In this document: positions 1 to 10,100 of the stretch, one piece after another
How positions within the stretch are numbered: position 1 is the stretch's first letter
How the letters are laid out: the number at the start of each line of letters is the position of its first letter
Assembly (NCBI RefSeq): GCF_000160535.1
Contig: NZ_GG704783.1
Span: 89,486-153,485, forward strand
From: Hallella bergensis DSM 17361
GTDB lineage: Bacteria; Bacteroidota; Bacteroidia; Bacteroidales; Bacteroidaceae
DNA length: 64,000 nt
Direction: 5' to 3'
Notes under the pieces: generated by a model
Seen by the model: the letters and a program-made list of their open reading frames with translations, nothing else
What the model was told of the DNA's origin: nothing
The model's database searches: none
Made by a program: the position numbers and the translations under genes

Positions 1-1749
1 ACAGCTACCGAACATGTAAAAACCATTCGTCAGTGCCGACAAATTCCAGTTAGAGGTGTCAAGAGATACCAAGTTTGAATAGCCATTAAATTTTAGACTT
101 GCGTCCGTGCATAGCGTCATATCCCAGTTCCTTACATCCAAGTGGCGAACATATTTATTTCCTGCCCAATCGTTCTCGCGTGTCGCCCCACTGAAATTGC
201 CTTTGACAACACGCTTGCCAAGATAATAATAGGTAATGGCATTCTTTGTCAGATTTCCCTCTGCCGGGCCGCTCTTTATCTCACCGTCGGTAGCATCCAG
301 CCACACATCCTGCGTTGGGTCTTTCGGTGCATTTTTAATCGCTTCGATCGCCCTTACCTCACGCTCGTACTCGTTTTCCTTGATGTACTTTTGTGCATTG
401 ACGTACTCAAGCGTGGACATGATTTCCTTGTCCGTCTCCACACGCTTTGTTTCGGCTTCTACTCTGAGCTGTTCTGCGCTTGCTCTCTTTGTTTCCGCTT
501 CAACCCTTAGCTTTTCAGCATCTGTGCGTGACTGTTCACTAACCAACCTTTCGTTCTCCTTTTCAGACCGTGCATTCTCTGCCTGCACTCTTTCACGTTC
601 AGCTTGCTGTCGTTTCGTCTCGCTGGCCGTCCGCAGCTGCTCATCCTTTACTCTTGCATCTTCCGCCTGCTGACGTGATGTTTCTTGCTGTACCCTTAGG
701 CGTTCAGCCTCTTTCCGCTGCTCTTCCGTGGCATTCCGCTGCTGTTCGGCTTTTATTCTTGCATCTTCATTTCCTTTCCTTGCTTTTTCCGAATTAACCC
801 TTTCAATCTCGGCTTTCTTGCGCTCTTCTTCGGCAGTCTGTCGCTGTGTTTCCGCCTGTGTGCGTCCCTCTTCCCATTTGAAACGCGCATTTTCTGAACC
901 AAACCTTTCCCGCTCATTTTCTCTACGTTGGTTCTCAGCTGTCTGTCGTGCCTGTTCCGTGCTGTTGCGTCGCTGTTCAGCATTTAATCGTTCTACCTCT
1001 GCGCTCGCACGATAGTTTTCAGCGGTAAATCTATTCAATTCCGCCTGTTGACGTTTTTCCTCGCTATTCTGTCGCTGCTGCTCATTCTTCACCCGCTCAT
1101 CCTCGGCAGTATTCACGCTGTCTTGTTTCCGCTGCCGTTCTGTTTCCGCCTTAGCTCTTTCTGTTTCAGCGTTAGCACGCAGTTTCTCAGCTTCCGTCAT
1201 TTCATCCAGCGTTCCCTTAATATTCTCTTTCAGATGACCAATCTCCGTAAAGGTGGCGTAATACTCGTCAATCGTACCCTTGTAGCCGTGTGCCTTAGCC
1301 AACTGGTAGGCATCAACCAAAGCAACAGGGATATTTGCTTTCACCACCGCACCGTCAAAGCGTGTGTTGTCCTTCACTAATACCACCGTACCCTCGGCAA
1401 TCGCCACGTTCAACCTTTTGCCGTCTGCATAGTTCGGGTCAGGCGTGTTCACCTTGACTTCCGCACGCAGTCCCCCCGGTGGCAAGCCATGTCCATCCAT
1501 GAAGCACCTTATCTTGTTGCCGTCCACCGCACACCGCTCGCACACGCCTGCCGTGCGCCCAACCGTGTAGCGGCTCGCCATGACCATGAAGTCTATCCTG
1601 AAGTCCTCATCACCCAATTGGTACGGCTTATCTCCAGCCAGCAGCTCCACCACTAACTCGAAGTCCTCCTTGTAGTTGATTCTTACTATTCCTTTTGCGC
1701 TCGAGGTATTTTCCTCTGTTCCGCAGCCACACATTTCGTTTGAGTTCAT
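1..1749 (-). CDS. Phage tail fibre with coiled-coil shaft and BspA-like leucine-rich repeats (partial)
   Basis: The frame stays open from ATG at 1749 to the left edge (583 codons), so the C-terminus is missing. Residues 1 to about 185 form a globular N-terminal part with a Cys-rich start (MCGCG), probably for attachment to the tail. About residues 190-460 are a highly repetitive E/R/Q/A-rich coiled coil with recurring 'AExxR' and 'AETxR' units, which suggests a rod-like shaft. From about residue 520 the sequence reads as DUF285/BspA-type leucine-rich repeats (LDVRNWD, then NLVSLDTSNWNLSALTNG, then a YMFGSC ending). BspA repeats are known adhesion modules in oral and gut Bacteroidetes; a role in receptor binding is inferred. 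It follows the 1600-aa tail gene by 36 bp. Confidence 0.8.
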   Translation of the reverse strand, partial: MNSNEMCGCGTEENTSSAKGIVRINYKEDFELVVELLAGDKPYQLGDEDFRIDFMVMASRYTVGRTAGVCERCAVDGNKIRCFMDGHGLPPGGLRAEVKVNTPDPNYADGKRLNVAIAEGTVVLVKDNTRFDGAVVKANIPVALVDAYQLAKAHGYKGTIDEYYATFTEIGHLKENIKGTLDEMTEAEKLRANAETERAKAETERQRKQDSVNTAEDERVKNEQQRQNSEEKRQQAELNRFTAENYRASAEVERLNAEQRRNSTEQARQTAENQRRENERERFGSENARFKWEEGRTQAETQRQTAEEERKKAEIERVNSEKARKGNEDARIKAEQQRNATEEQRKEAERLRVQQETSRQQAEDARVKDEQLRTASETKRQQAERERVQAENARSEKENERLVSEQSRTDAEKLRVEAETKRASAEQLRVEAETKRVETDKEIMSTLEYVNAQKYIKENEYEREVRAIEAIKNAPKDPTQDVWLDATDGEIKSGPAEGNLTKNAITYYYLGKRVVKGNFSGATRENDWAGNKYVRHLDVRNWDMTLCTDASLKFNGYSNLVSLDTSNWNLSALTNGFYMFGSC

Positions 1750-1785
1750 ATTTTTTAGTTTTTAGTTCACAAGTTGACGATTTTC

Positions 1786-4700
1786 TTATCTAATTGTCAA
1801 AAATCCTTTTACAACTCCTATATATTTAGCTCTCATGTCTCCAGACAGACTCGTCAGCTCCATTGGAACGAGCGGCACGAGCGCAACAAGTGTTGTCGTA
1901 CCATTGTCTGTAGCCATTTCCACACCTTCAATTGGCACACCAATCGCCCTAAACATAGCTCCAGGCTCTATTTCCACACGGACATTTAACGTTTTGTTCG
2001 GATGTGTTGTTTTTCCTGCAGCAAGCGTTGAATAAAACCATATCGTTTCAGTGGTGTAATTGTAGATATTTAATACAGCACCGTTAAGTTCGGAAGCGAG
2101 AACATATCTACCATTGATATTATCGCCCTTAGTGATATACCACGACAGTGACGGACTTGTCATTAACAAGTCAAACGACTTCTGCTCCACAAACGGCTGC
2201 GCTATCTTCTGTGCGGTGATACTTTCAGCGGATATGAGTTTTGCGTTGATGTGTCCGTTCTCATCCAACAAGAACGTCCATTCGCCCTTGTTGTTCTGCA
2301 CCATGAAGTTGTCGGTGGTAGCTATCATTTTCCTGTTCTTGATGTCCAAGCCACTCGCTAACAGTGCTTCTACCGTTCCGTCATACTCGCACCACGGTGT
2401 GGCCTTGTCACTCTCCTCCAGCTTGGGACGGCAGAGCCACATCAGGCTCTCGTCTGTGCCAGAGTGTGCAAATAGTACCGTAAGCAACGTTTTATCATTG
2501 GTTTTGAAAGTCCAGTGCCTGCGCTCCCATTGATTTATCTCGCCCAGATAATATTGGTTGTCGCTGCCCTCCATAAACGCTAATCCCTGTGAGCTTTCCG
2601 TCTCGATTACGCCGACATAAATCTGATTGACATCTTCTTTGTTAGGCTTAAACTTCACCCATGCACTCATCGTGTAGACCGTGTTTGGCTTTACCTTTAT
2701 TTTCTCCCACTTAATATTTGTCCAACGAGCGACACCGTCTTTTGATTTGAACATCAGGGCATCAGAGCCAGCCACACCACCACCTTTGAGATGTTGGAAA
2801 TATTCTTTACTATCCACCTTTATCTCTTCCATTTTTACGCCCAAATGCTTCTCGATGGCCACCTTGCACTCATTAACCCTATTCCTTGCAGTGTTTATCT
2901 CATTGTTGCAATCGTTTATCTGCTTCTGTAGGTCATTGCGCTTTGCCGTGTCATTGGTAGGAGTAGCATCCAACTGCCGTTGTAAATCTTCCTTTTTAGC
3001 TGTCTTTTGCTTAATAATATTACCATTGTCATAGGCAAGCTGTATCTTATTCTGCACCTCCGACAAATCAAGGTCGCTGCCCCACAGCAAGTTAGGACGT
3101 GTTCCATTATTCACGGTAAGACTAATTGCGTCTGACTTCATATTTAGCTGTGTGTACTGCTCATTCAGATCTCCAACCGTGGCTTTGGTCTGGTTGAGGT
3201 CCCGCTCAACAGAGTTTATTTTACCATTAGCAGCTTCAATCTGACTGGTAATTGTTCCATTCACCGTGTCAATATCGAACACCACGCTTGGCTTAAATGT
3301 GATAGGCACGATACGCTGGTCTACGATATTACTGCCTTTTGTCAGCGTGACAACGTATGTTTCGATGTTCTCCTCTTTGTATGGAATATTTTTTTTATCC
3401 AAGACATACGCACCGTCCGTTAACACGAATGTTTCAGTAATACCAACCACAGACAGCGTTATGCCCTCATCTCCGAGAGCTAATTCTTGAGTAACTTCAC
3501 CAACAGTTTTCTGTACTTTATACTTTAACAGCAATCTTACAAGTTTGTCTCCATTCTCCGCCTTGTATGCCACGGCTGCTTCCTGTATCGGTATCAGCTT
3601 GTAGCTCACGGCATCCTTGCCGGGCTTCCCGTCCATCGCCTCCGCATAGATGGTGTCTTGCGCCAGCGTGACGTCGGAGTCATTCCTAACGACACGAGCC
3701 ACAAGGTAACGCCTATAGCCATAGTTCGCCGTAAGGTAGTTCACACCGGGCTGCACACGAATCTCCATACCCATGTCGTCACTAAATAGCAGCAGGTCGG
3801 CACCGGCGGCAGAAAGGGCGGCACCATCTACCTCCTCGGCCTTGTCGCCCACGATGCGCACAACCTTCAGACTGAAAGTCTCACCTTGTTTTCCAGTGAT
3901 ATTGCGAATGGAAAACGATACGTTCCACATCTCCATGTTACTGTCAGATGCCAGCCCTTTCATGTAGTCCTCGATAGATTCCTCTCCTCCGTTATCACTC
4001 TGCACCTTGAAGTTGCCTGTCACCTGACTTCCATTTGCGGCAAACCAAGTGCGCTTGTACTTGGACAGTTCGTAGTTTTTCACACCCGTGTACTGCACCC
4101 AGTAGGGCGCCTCGAGGTCAGGGTCAAAGCTATTGTAGGCACACGTCATGATAACACTCTGCCTTTCCTTATTGTCAGGGTTTCCTATCTGAACGAGGTC
4201 GTCACCCACCTGTGGTATGTCAACGGTATTTTTGGAATGGTCAGTCTTGGACAGCACTATCTTCAGGCACTTTTCCTCCTTGCCGTTAATCGTGTGTGTC
4301 ACCACCTCTTTGGGTGCATCCGTCACCTTGCGCCAATAGAAGTGATTACCTTTTCCACCCTTGAGGATATTCATGCCGTTGGAGCACATCATCTGGTCGG
4401 ACACCTCGCACCTCTGCAACAGCTTCACACCGTCCTGCTCTGCTCGTTGGTAACACACATATCCGTCGGTGTCGGTTGCTTCCTCCACCGCATCTATATG
4501 GAAAGTACCAGCGGAGTGCACCGTCATACCACCTGCTGCCTTGGCCTTCTGAATCTCCAACTGGAAGAATGTGGCCTTTTCCGTTACCCTGAGGTTCCTC
4601 GTTACGATATCACCCGTGTTGATGATGTTGCCATTGTTCACGATGCCCTTGAAGTAGGAGACGGCTTGCGCCACCAAGCCCTTTAAGAACGTAATCAGAC

Positions 4701-6588
4701 CCCGTGCGGTGTCGTCTTGCAGCTTGGAGAGGAAATGCTTGCCTGTGTAGTTGCGGATAATATCAGACACCTGCCTTTCATTCAGTCCACCGCCACTGAA
4801 ATTGCCAGAAAGAATGTTTTTCACATCTTCCTTTAGCTGTGTGATGTTTCCCTTGACAGCTTGGTTACCCACGGTTATCTCCTGTATGATAGGATAGTCG
4901 AGCTTCGTGACCAATTTGATGACGCGGGTTGAAAGCTGATAGCCTTGCCCGTCGTCATAAGTCACTTGCTGCCCGATGTAGAGATTGGGATTCTTCTTCT
5001 CGAACTCCACGGCGTTGGACGGTGCGGTATAGTTGTTGTTATCCCGTGTCCTGCGTTCGATCTCCTTTATCGTCCGTGTGGCGAGCTCTTCCTGCGCAAG
5101 TGTTGTCTCGTACTCACCCATGACGATGTTGAACAGGATAACGATATTACAGGTAAGGTCGGGCAGTCTGTTTCCTCGTGGTATTAGTCCGTCCTCCTCG
5201 TTGGAGGGAATGATAACGTCCCCACTTTGATACTTGATAATCTCGTAGTCACCTTTTTGAACGGAGACACCACTGTCACCTGTTGTGCTGTTGGCAGGAA
5301 TGTCTCGGCTTTTTTCATGATAGGCAAACTCAAATCCATCCTGACCGTTGGGCTGACCGACCAGAGCCTGCGTGAGCGCGTCGTATTGGTTGTTCGTCGT
5401 GTGCGTATTGACCTTGAACGTCCCCATGAGCGAGTGCCCCTGCAAGACTTGTTTCTTCGGGTCGAGTTCATAATCGTACCAGTAGTGCGTGACCGGCTTC
5501 CCCTGCTCATCCTTGTCGGTGGTCGTATTGACGGGTGTCCTGGTAGCGTCTTTCTCTGTCGTGCAGTAGGCAAGTCGCATATACCAAATTGTGAAAACCT
5601 TGTCTTTCATGTACTCTCCCGTATCGCCGTTCTTGACGTACTGCGTGCGCTTACGTATGTTGTAAGCGTAGAGGTTGATATGCGGATATACGTCATCAAA
5701 GGACAGGGCGAGGGTCTGCCTGACGGCATTGGAGGCATCAAAAGCTGGTTTGGGAATGATTTTACCGTCTGTGCCAATGTAGATGCAGCCATCTGGGTAA
5801 TTATCCGTGTTCAGGCACAGTCGTGCGAGTGTAGCTACGTTCCCCGTTCCCACCTGAGCCTTGCTGGACATGTTCTTCGTTGAGCCTTGCGGATAGAAGC
5901 AGTTGTAGTAAGCCTCCTTGGAAGCCGTCACTGACGCAACCTGCAAGTTGCCATGCACCTTCAGCAGTGGCACGTCCTCGCCGAGATTGACAGATACCTG
6001 ACCGAAGTATAGTGTGCGGTGCTCCCATGACAGGTGCCCCTCGCAGCTGTTTGACTTGCATGCCTGTGCGATGAGGGAAATAACAGATAGAATATCATTG
6101 GAGGACACGGAGAAGTTCACCGAGCCGTCCACTGTTCCGCAGAGGGTATAGGTGAATTTGTCAGTTTCTGTAGTGAACCCGAATGCTTCGTTGATAGCAT
6201 CGCATACGTGCTGTAATGCCGTAGCGGTAAGTCCGTCAAACGACCAATCCTGCTGCTTGACAGGTGTCCCGCTCTGGTCTGTGGTTGAATAAAGGAACGG
6301 CACACGGGAGAGAATCATCAACGGGTGGTGGAACTCTGGCGCATACTTGAACTGCTTGCTGTCTTCTGATGGGGTGTAAGTATCAAGCAGGCGGTATTTC
6401 AGCCCGTCGTTAAACGGAATGATATATGCTCCTGCGGGGAGGGTGACTTTCTTGTCACTGTTCCATGACAGCCTGACAAGATTTGTCTTGCCAAGCTCTT
6501 CCTCGTGCTCACCTCCCTCTGTGAGGATGGCGTCGAGTAGTTTTGTGCCGTTGATGTTGTAGATGGTCATATCATCAAAGTTCGTCAA
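1786..6588 (-). CDS. Large phage tail protein, baseplate hub/tail-spike-like, 1600 aa
   Basis: Its place after the tape measure and distal-tail genes, together with its size, marks it as the large tail-tip protein. The first ~600 residues have the mixed composition of tail-associated hub proteins. Residues near 1130-1190 form a coiled coil (NGKINSVERDLNQTKATVGD). A region at about 1310-1400 resembles a CBM4_9/jelly-roll carbohydrate-binding module (NTVYTMSAWVKF, then WERRHWTF, then RPKLEESDKATPWCEYD), followed by a segment (FLLDENGHINAKLISAESI) common in Bacteroides phage tail proteins. No catalytic motif was recognised, so an enzymatic spike role is unproven. Glycan binding at the cell surface is inferred from the module. 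Confidence 0.72.
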   Translation of the reverse strand: MTNFDDMTIYNINGTKLLDAILTEGGEHEEELGKTNLVRLSWNSDKKVTLPAGAYIIPFNDGLKYRLLDTYTPSEDSKQFKYAPEFHHPLMILSRVPFLYSTTDQSGTPVKQQDWSFDGLTATALQHVCDAINEAFGFTTETDKFTYTLCGTVDGSVNFSVSSNDILSVISLIAQACKSNSCEGHLSWEHRTLYFGQVSVNLGEDVPLLKVHGNLQVASVTASKEAYYNCFYPQGSTKNMSSKAQVGTGNVATLARLCLNTDNYPDGCIYIGTDGKIIPKPAFDASNAVRQTLALSFDDVYPHINLYAYNIRKRTQYVKNGDTGEYMKDKVFTIWYMRLAYCTTEKDATRTPVNTTTDKDEQGKPVTHYWYDYELDPKKQVLQGHSLMGTFKVNTHTTNNQYDALTQALVGQPNGQDGFEFAYHEKSRDIPANSTTGDSGVSVQKGDYEIIKYQSGDVIIPSNEEDGLIPRGNRLPDLTCNIVILFNIVMGEYETTLAQEELATRTIKEIERRTRDNNNYTAPSNAVEFEKKNPNLYIGQQVTYDDGQGYQLSTRVIKLVTKLDYPIIQEITVGNQAVKGNITQLKEDVKNILSGNFSGGGLNERQVSDIIRNYTGKHFLSKLQDDTARGLITFLKGLVAQAVSYFKGIVNNGNIINTGDIVTRNLRVTEKATFFQLEIQKAKAAGGMTVHSAGTFHIDAVEEATDTDGYVCYQRAEQDGVKLLQRCEVSDQMMCSNGMNILKGGKGNHFYWRKVTDAPKEVVTHTINGKEEKCLKIVLSKTDHSKNTVDIPQVGDDLVQIGNPDNKERQSVIMTCAYNSFDPDLEAPYWVQYTGVKNYELSKYKRTWFAANGSQVTGNFKVQSDNGGEESIEDYMKGLASDSNMEMWNVSFSIRNITGKQGETFSLKVVRIVGDKAEEVDGAALSAAGADLLLFSDDMGMEIRVQPGVNYLTANYGYRRYLVARVVRNDSDVTLAQDTIYAEAMDGKPGKDAVSYKLIPIQEAAVAYKAENGDKLVRLLLKYKVQKTVGEVTQELALGDEGITLSVVGITETFVLTDGAYVLDKKNIPYKEENIETYVVTLTKGSNIVDQRIVPITFKPSVVFDIDTVNGTITSQIEAANGKINSVERDLNQTKATVGDLNEQYTQLNMKSDAISLTVNNGTRPNLLWGSDLDLSEVQNKIQLAYDNGNIIKQKTAKKEDLQRQLDATPTNDTAKRNDLQKQINDCNNEINTARNRVNECKVAIEKHLGVKMEEIKVDSKEYFQHLKGGGVAGSDALMFKSKDGVARWTNIKWEKIKVKPNTVYTMSAWVKFKPNKEDVNQIYVGVIETESSQGLAFMEGSDNQYYLGEINQWERRHWTFKTNDKTLLTVLFAHSGTDESLMWLCRPKLEESDKATPWCEYDGTVEALLASGLDIKNRKMIATTDNFMVQNNKGEWTFLLDENGHINAKLISAESITAQKIAQPFVEQKSFDLLMTSPSLSWYITKGDNINGRYVLASELNGAVLNIYNYTTETIWFYSTLAAGKTTHPNKTLNVRVEIEPGAMFRAIGVPIEGVEMATDNGTTTLVALVPLVPMELTSLSGDMRAKYIGVVKGFLTIR

Positions 6589-6741
6589 TTTATAACATTG
6601 TATGAAGTTTATTTAAATCTGAAATGTGACAATAGGTGAAATGTCATAAAAAACCATGTACAGAAGGGTGTGGTCAAATTATGGAAACCATGCCTATTCT
6701 GAAAATAGAATTGACAGTCATTAATAGTTACCCTGTTCTTA

Positions 6742-7161
6742 TTATTTTCTATTCCTTGGATTTGGCTCCATGAATTTCACGCCAACCTTGCAGAATGTCC
6801 GCTCCACGTTTTGTGCATACATGCCAGTAGTGTCTTTGAACTTAAGGTGGAAAACTTTTGCGCTGTTTTTTGGAACAGATAGAACTACGTCACCTTTGCT
6901 CAATTCTTCGTAAAACAAATCCTTTTTACTAATAAAGTCCGCTTGATTGTCACCCATGATTGTAAACGTGAGTGTCAACGTACGTTCGTTCATTTTAGGA
7001 ATTGACTTACAATATTCTATACCGTCCTTCGTGCGGTCATTGTTTGTGATATAATCTTTCAGCCCAGCCTTATCGCCAAGGGCGTCCAGAAATTTATCTC
7101 CCATATTGACACCAAACTCTTTATAAGCATCTTTCCCGTTGATAAATAATTCTCCTATCAT
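6742..7161 (-). CDS. Distal tail (Dit)-like protein, 139 aa
   Basis: The gene overlaps the tape measure stop by 4 bp (ATGATAG) and precedes the large tail protein, the usual position for a distal tail or adaptor protein. The sequence is short and beta-rich, beginning with an 'ELFINGKDAYKEFGV' strand pair typical of Dit N-terminal domains, and has no signal peptide or membrane segment. At 139 residues it is shorter than classical Dit proteins (about 250), so it may be only the ring domain. Assignment rests on position and N-terminal resemblance. The 153 bp between it and the next gene holds no recognisable promoter or terminator. Confidence 0.55.
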   Translation of the reverse strand: MIGELFINGKDAYKEFGVNMGDKFLDALGDKAGLKDYITNNDRTKDGIEYCKSIPKMNERTLTLTFTIMGDNQADFISKKDLFYEELSKGDVVLSVPKNSAKVFHLKFKDTTGMYAQNVERTFCKVGVKFMEPNPRNRK

Positions 7162-10100
7162 AGTTTATCCTTTATTAACCTGTTCATGCTGTTTATATTT
7201 TCATCTATCTGCGTGAGACACTTTGCCGAGACACCAGTATTTTCGTTTATCTCTTTTAATTCCATGTATGAGTTGGCAAGGATAGTCCTCGTCTCGTCGG
7301 CTATTGAAACAGTGTCTTTTCCTATCAAAGAGATACCAGAGAGTGACAAATCAATGGAGCTTAGCTTCTGCGACAGTAAAATATCCTTTATTTGGTCTCT
7401 TGATATGTTTCCTGCTGTGATAAGTGCAATAAGGTTTGTAGCCTGCTCGTAGGATATTTGCGACAATCCATTTGTGGTGGCTTTCTGGTCTATGGATACA
7501 CCAGTATAGCCTACACTCTTGGCAATGTTGTCACGCATAACTGCGAGTTCGTCACGTTTGGCATTCCATTCCTCTGCATAGCTATTCCAATCCGTTTGAG
7601 ACATAGTGCCACCCTTGACTTTGTTTGCCCACTTCTCCTGAAACTGTTTTAACCAACTGTCGAACTCGTCATTCAGTACGTTAGTGTTGATTAGGGATTT
7701 AAACAACATATTCTCAAACGCTTTGCTGAAATCACTTGCGTCGGAATCCATATCCATTAATGTATCAAGGAAACTATCCCTTAAACTACTGAATGATGTT
7801 TGCGTGAGGTTATTTTGTATCTGCTCTGTCAGTTCTGCGGCCTTTCCTGCTTGATCCACAACATCATCCCAATACTTGGACTTGTCATATTTACCAACAG
7901 TGGTAATGTAGTTCCACAGATCTGGAGCAAAGTCCTTAATAGCCTTGAGTTGTTCAGGGGTGAGATTGTAAATGGACTTCAAGCCGGATATGGTAGACAT
8001 ATCTACACCAGCTGCCTTAAATGCAAGTTGAGCGTCCCTGTTATAAGAAGCTATCTTCCTGTCGTCAGCATATTTAGCGTTAGAGTGATGGCTTCCGTGA
8101 TATCCCATTTGCATCTTTAGAATCTCCATCTGATTCTTATTGATTTCCTCCTGCGCTTTCAACGCCGTATTGTAAGCATTTACAGCCTTGGCACCTGCCG
8201 AGCTGCCTATCATTTTGGAAAGGTTATCTATGCGAGAGGCAAGAACTTCGTTCGACTTAGTTAATCGTTCTGTAGTCTCAGCTACCCGTTTTCGGTTTCC
8301 CTCGCCGATACCCAATGCGGAGCCAAAGGATTTGATGGCAGAGACGCTATTAAGAACAGCGCCGACATAATTACCAGTTGCGAAGTCAGCAGCCGCTCCT
8401 GCTGCACTATTAACTCCGTCAAGCCCTTTTGCTATTTTATCGCCTGCCTTGCCAAGACCGACAGAATCTAATAAATCTGGTATTTGGTCAATACCTTTTT
8501 TATCAATGAACTCTTGTACACCGCTGAACCAGTCGGAAACCGCTTGGGCTTGCTTTCGCTTTGCAGCGTCTTCTGCCTGCTTAGCCTTGTTCGTTGCATT
8601 GGCCGTTTTCTTCCTTGCCTCTGTGAGTTTCCCCTCTGCAACTGCCAGCTTTTGCAGGAGCGGAACCAGGTCCTTAAACTTTTCGTCCGCGAGGTCAATC
8701 TTTCCGTTTAAGGAGGCGGTGGAAATATCTTTTATATCAAGATTTACGCCTTTTGATGCGAGTTCTTTTTGAACATTTGATTGAGCAGAAAATACATCAA
8801 GATTAGCCTTAACTTCCTCACTTCTTGCAATATTTAATCTTTCCTGTGCATCAGCTGCTTCTTTTAGCAATCTGTTGTGCTCACGAGTTCTTTCTCCGAT
8901 GAAATCCCAAATACCCTGCTGCTTTCCAAGTTCATCGTCAATAGTATTTATTTTATCGGAGATAACCTGCATCTGGTCAATAGGAAGGTCTCCCGTGTTG
9001 AGCAAATCCTGTAATTGTTTACGCAAACCTTGTAGGTATTGCTTGGTATGCCCCTGTAAATCAGAAAATACGCCATTCCAGTCGATAGAACTTTGCAAGT
9101 CGTCATTCTTTATTTTTTCTATCTCCTTATCACGTTGCATTTCAAGAATAGCCTTTTCACCGACAGAACTTGCCTTTCGGATTCTGTCTTCATATTCCTG
9201 TGTAATAGCGAGTTTCTTTTCCTCAAACGTACCATACTCCTTCAGGTAGCCATTGAGGGATTCTGTCTGCTTCCTTTGGTACTCCTTATCTTCGTTGGCG
9301 TGCTTCTTGAGGGTGTCGGAACGCATCTTGTCGAATTTGTCCTGCTCATCCTGTGTCAGCGTTACAGATGATGCGTTGAACTTCTTCCCTTTGTTCTTTG
9401 GGTCTGCCTCGAATATCTGCTTGGCGTCACTGATTTTCTTTTGCAAGAAGTCACGTTTGTACTTTTCCAAGTCGTCAAGCTCTTTCTTATGGTTGAGTTC
9501 TCGCTGCTTCTTTTCTTTCTCATAACCATTTTGCAAGGAATCTATGTACGCCTGTGATGATTTATCAGCAAGTTCTCTCTCTGCGTCTGAACGCTCACGG
9601 GCGAGTTTGTCGTAGTCTATTTGTTTGGAAGTAACATTATTCTTATTGTTTTCTACTTTTCTTTTTGGGCTTTCAATTTTGTTTGTCGACTTAGTATTTC
9701 CCTCTATTAATTTATTGAATTTATCATCTGAAATCTCATATTTATCTTTGTAATCAGATATAACCTTATCGAATGCAGCTTTCGAGCTATATATATCCTC
9801 ACGCAGGTCATCAACACTCGCTCTGAAATCAACAATTCCATCTTTTGCATTTTTCCCCCATCTTATATCCCAAAATGATGTTTTTTGAAGTTTACCTATA
9901 TCACCAACACTTAAACTTCCTTTTTTCCCGAGAATTGTTTCCCTATAAAGATTGTGGTAAAGTCTTGAGCCTTCATCTTCGCCATATTTCTTTTTTAACG
10001 AAGAATAAGCTTTTTCAAGTTTTGAAGAAACGGTCTTGTCATAATTAGAAAGTTCTTGGTCATAAAAAGCTTTAAGTCCCCTTGCTCCAATAGAGCGTTT

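Noticed and set aside
3886-4686. Plus-strand frame of 266 codons
   Set aside because: Lies entirely antisense inside the 1600-aa tail gene; His/Leu/Val-rich shadow composition.
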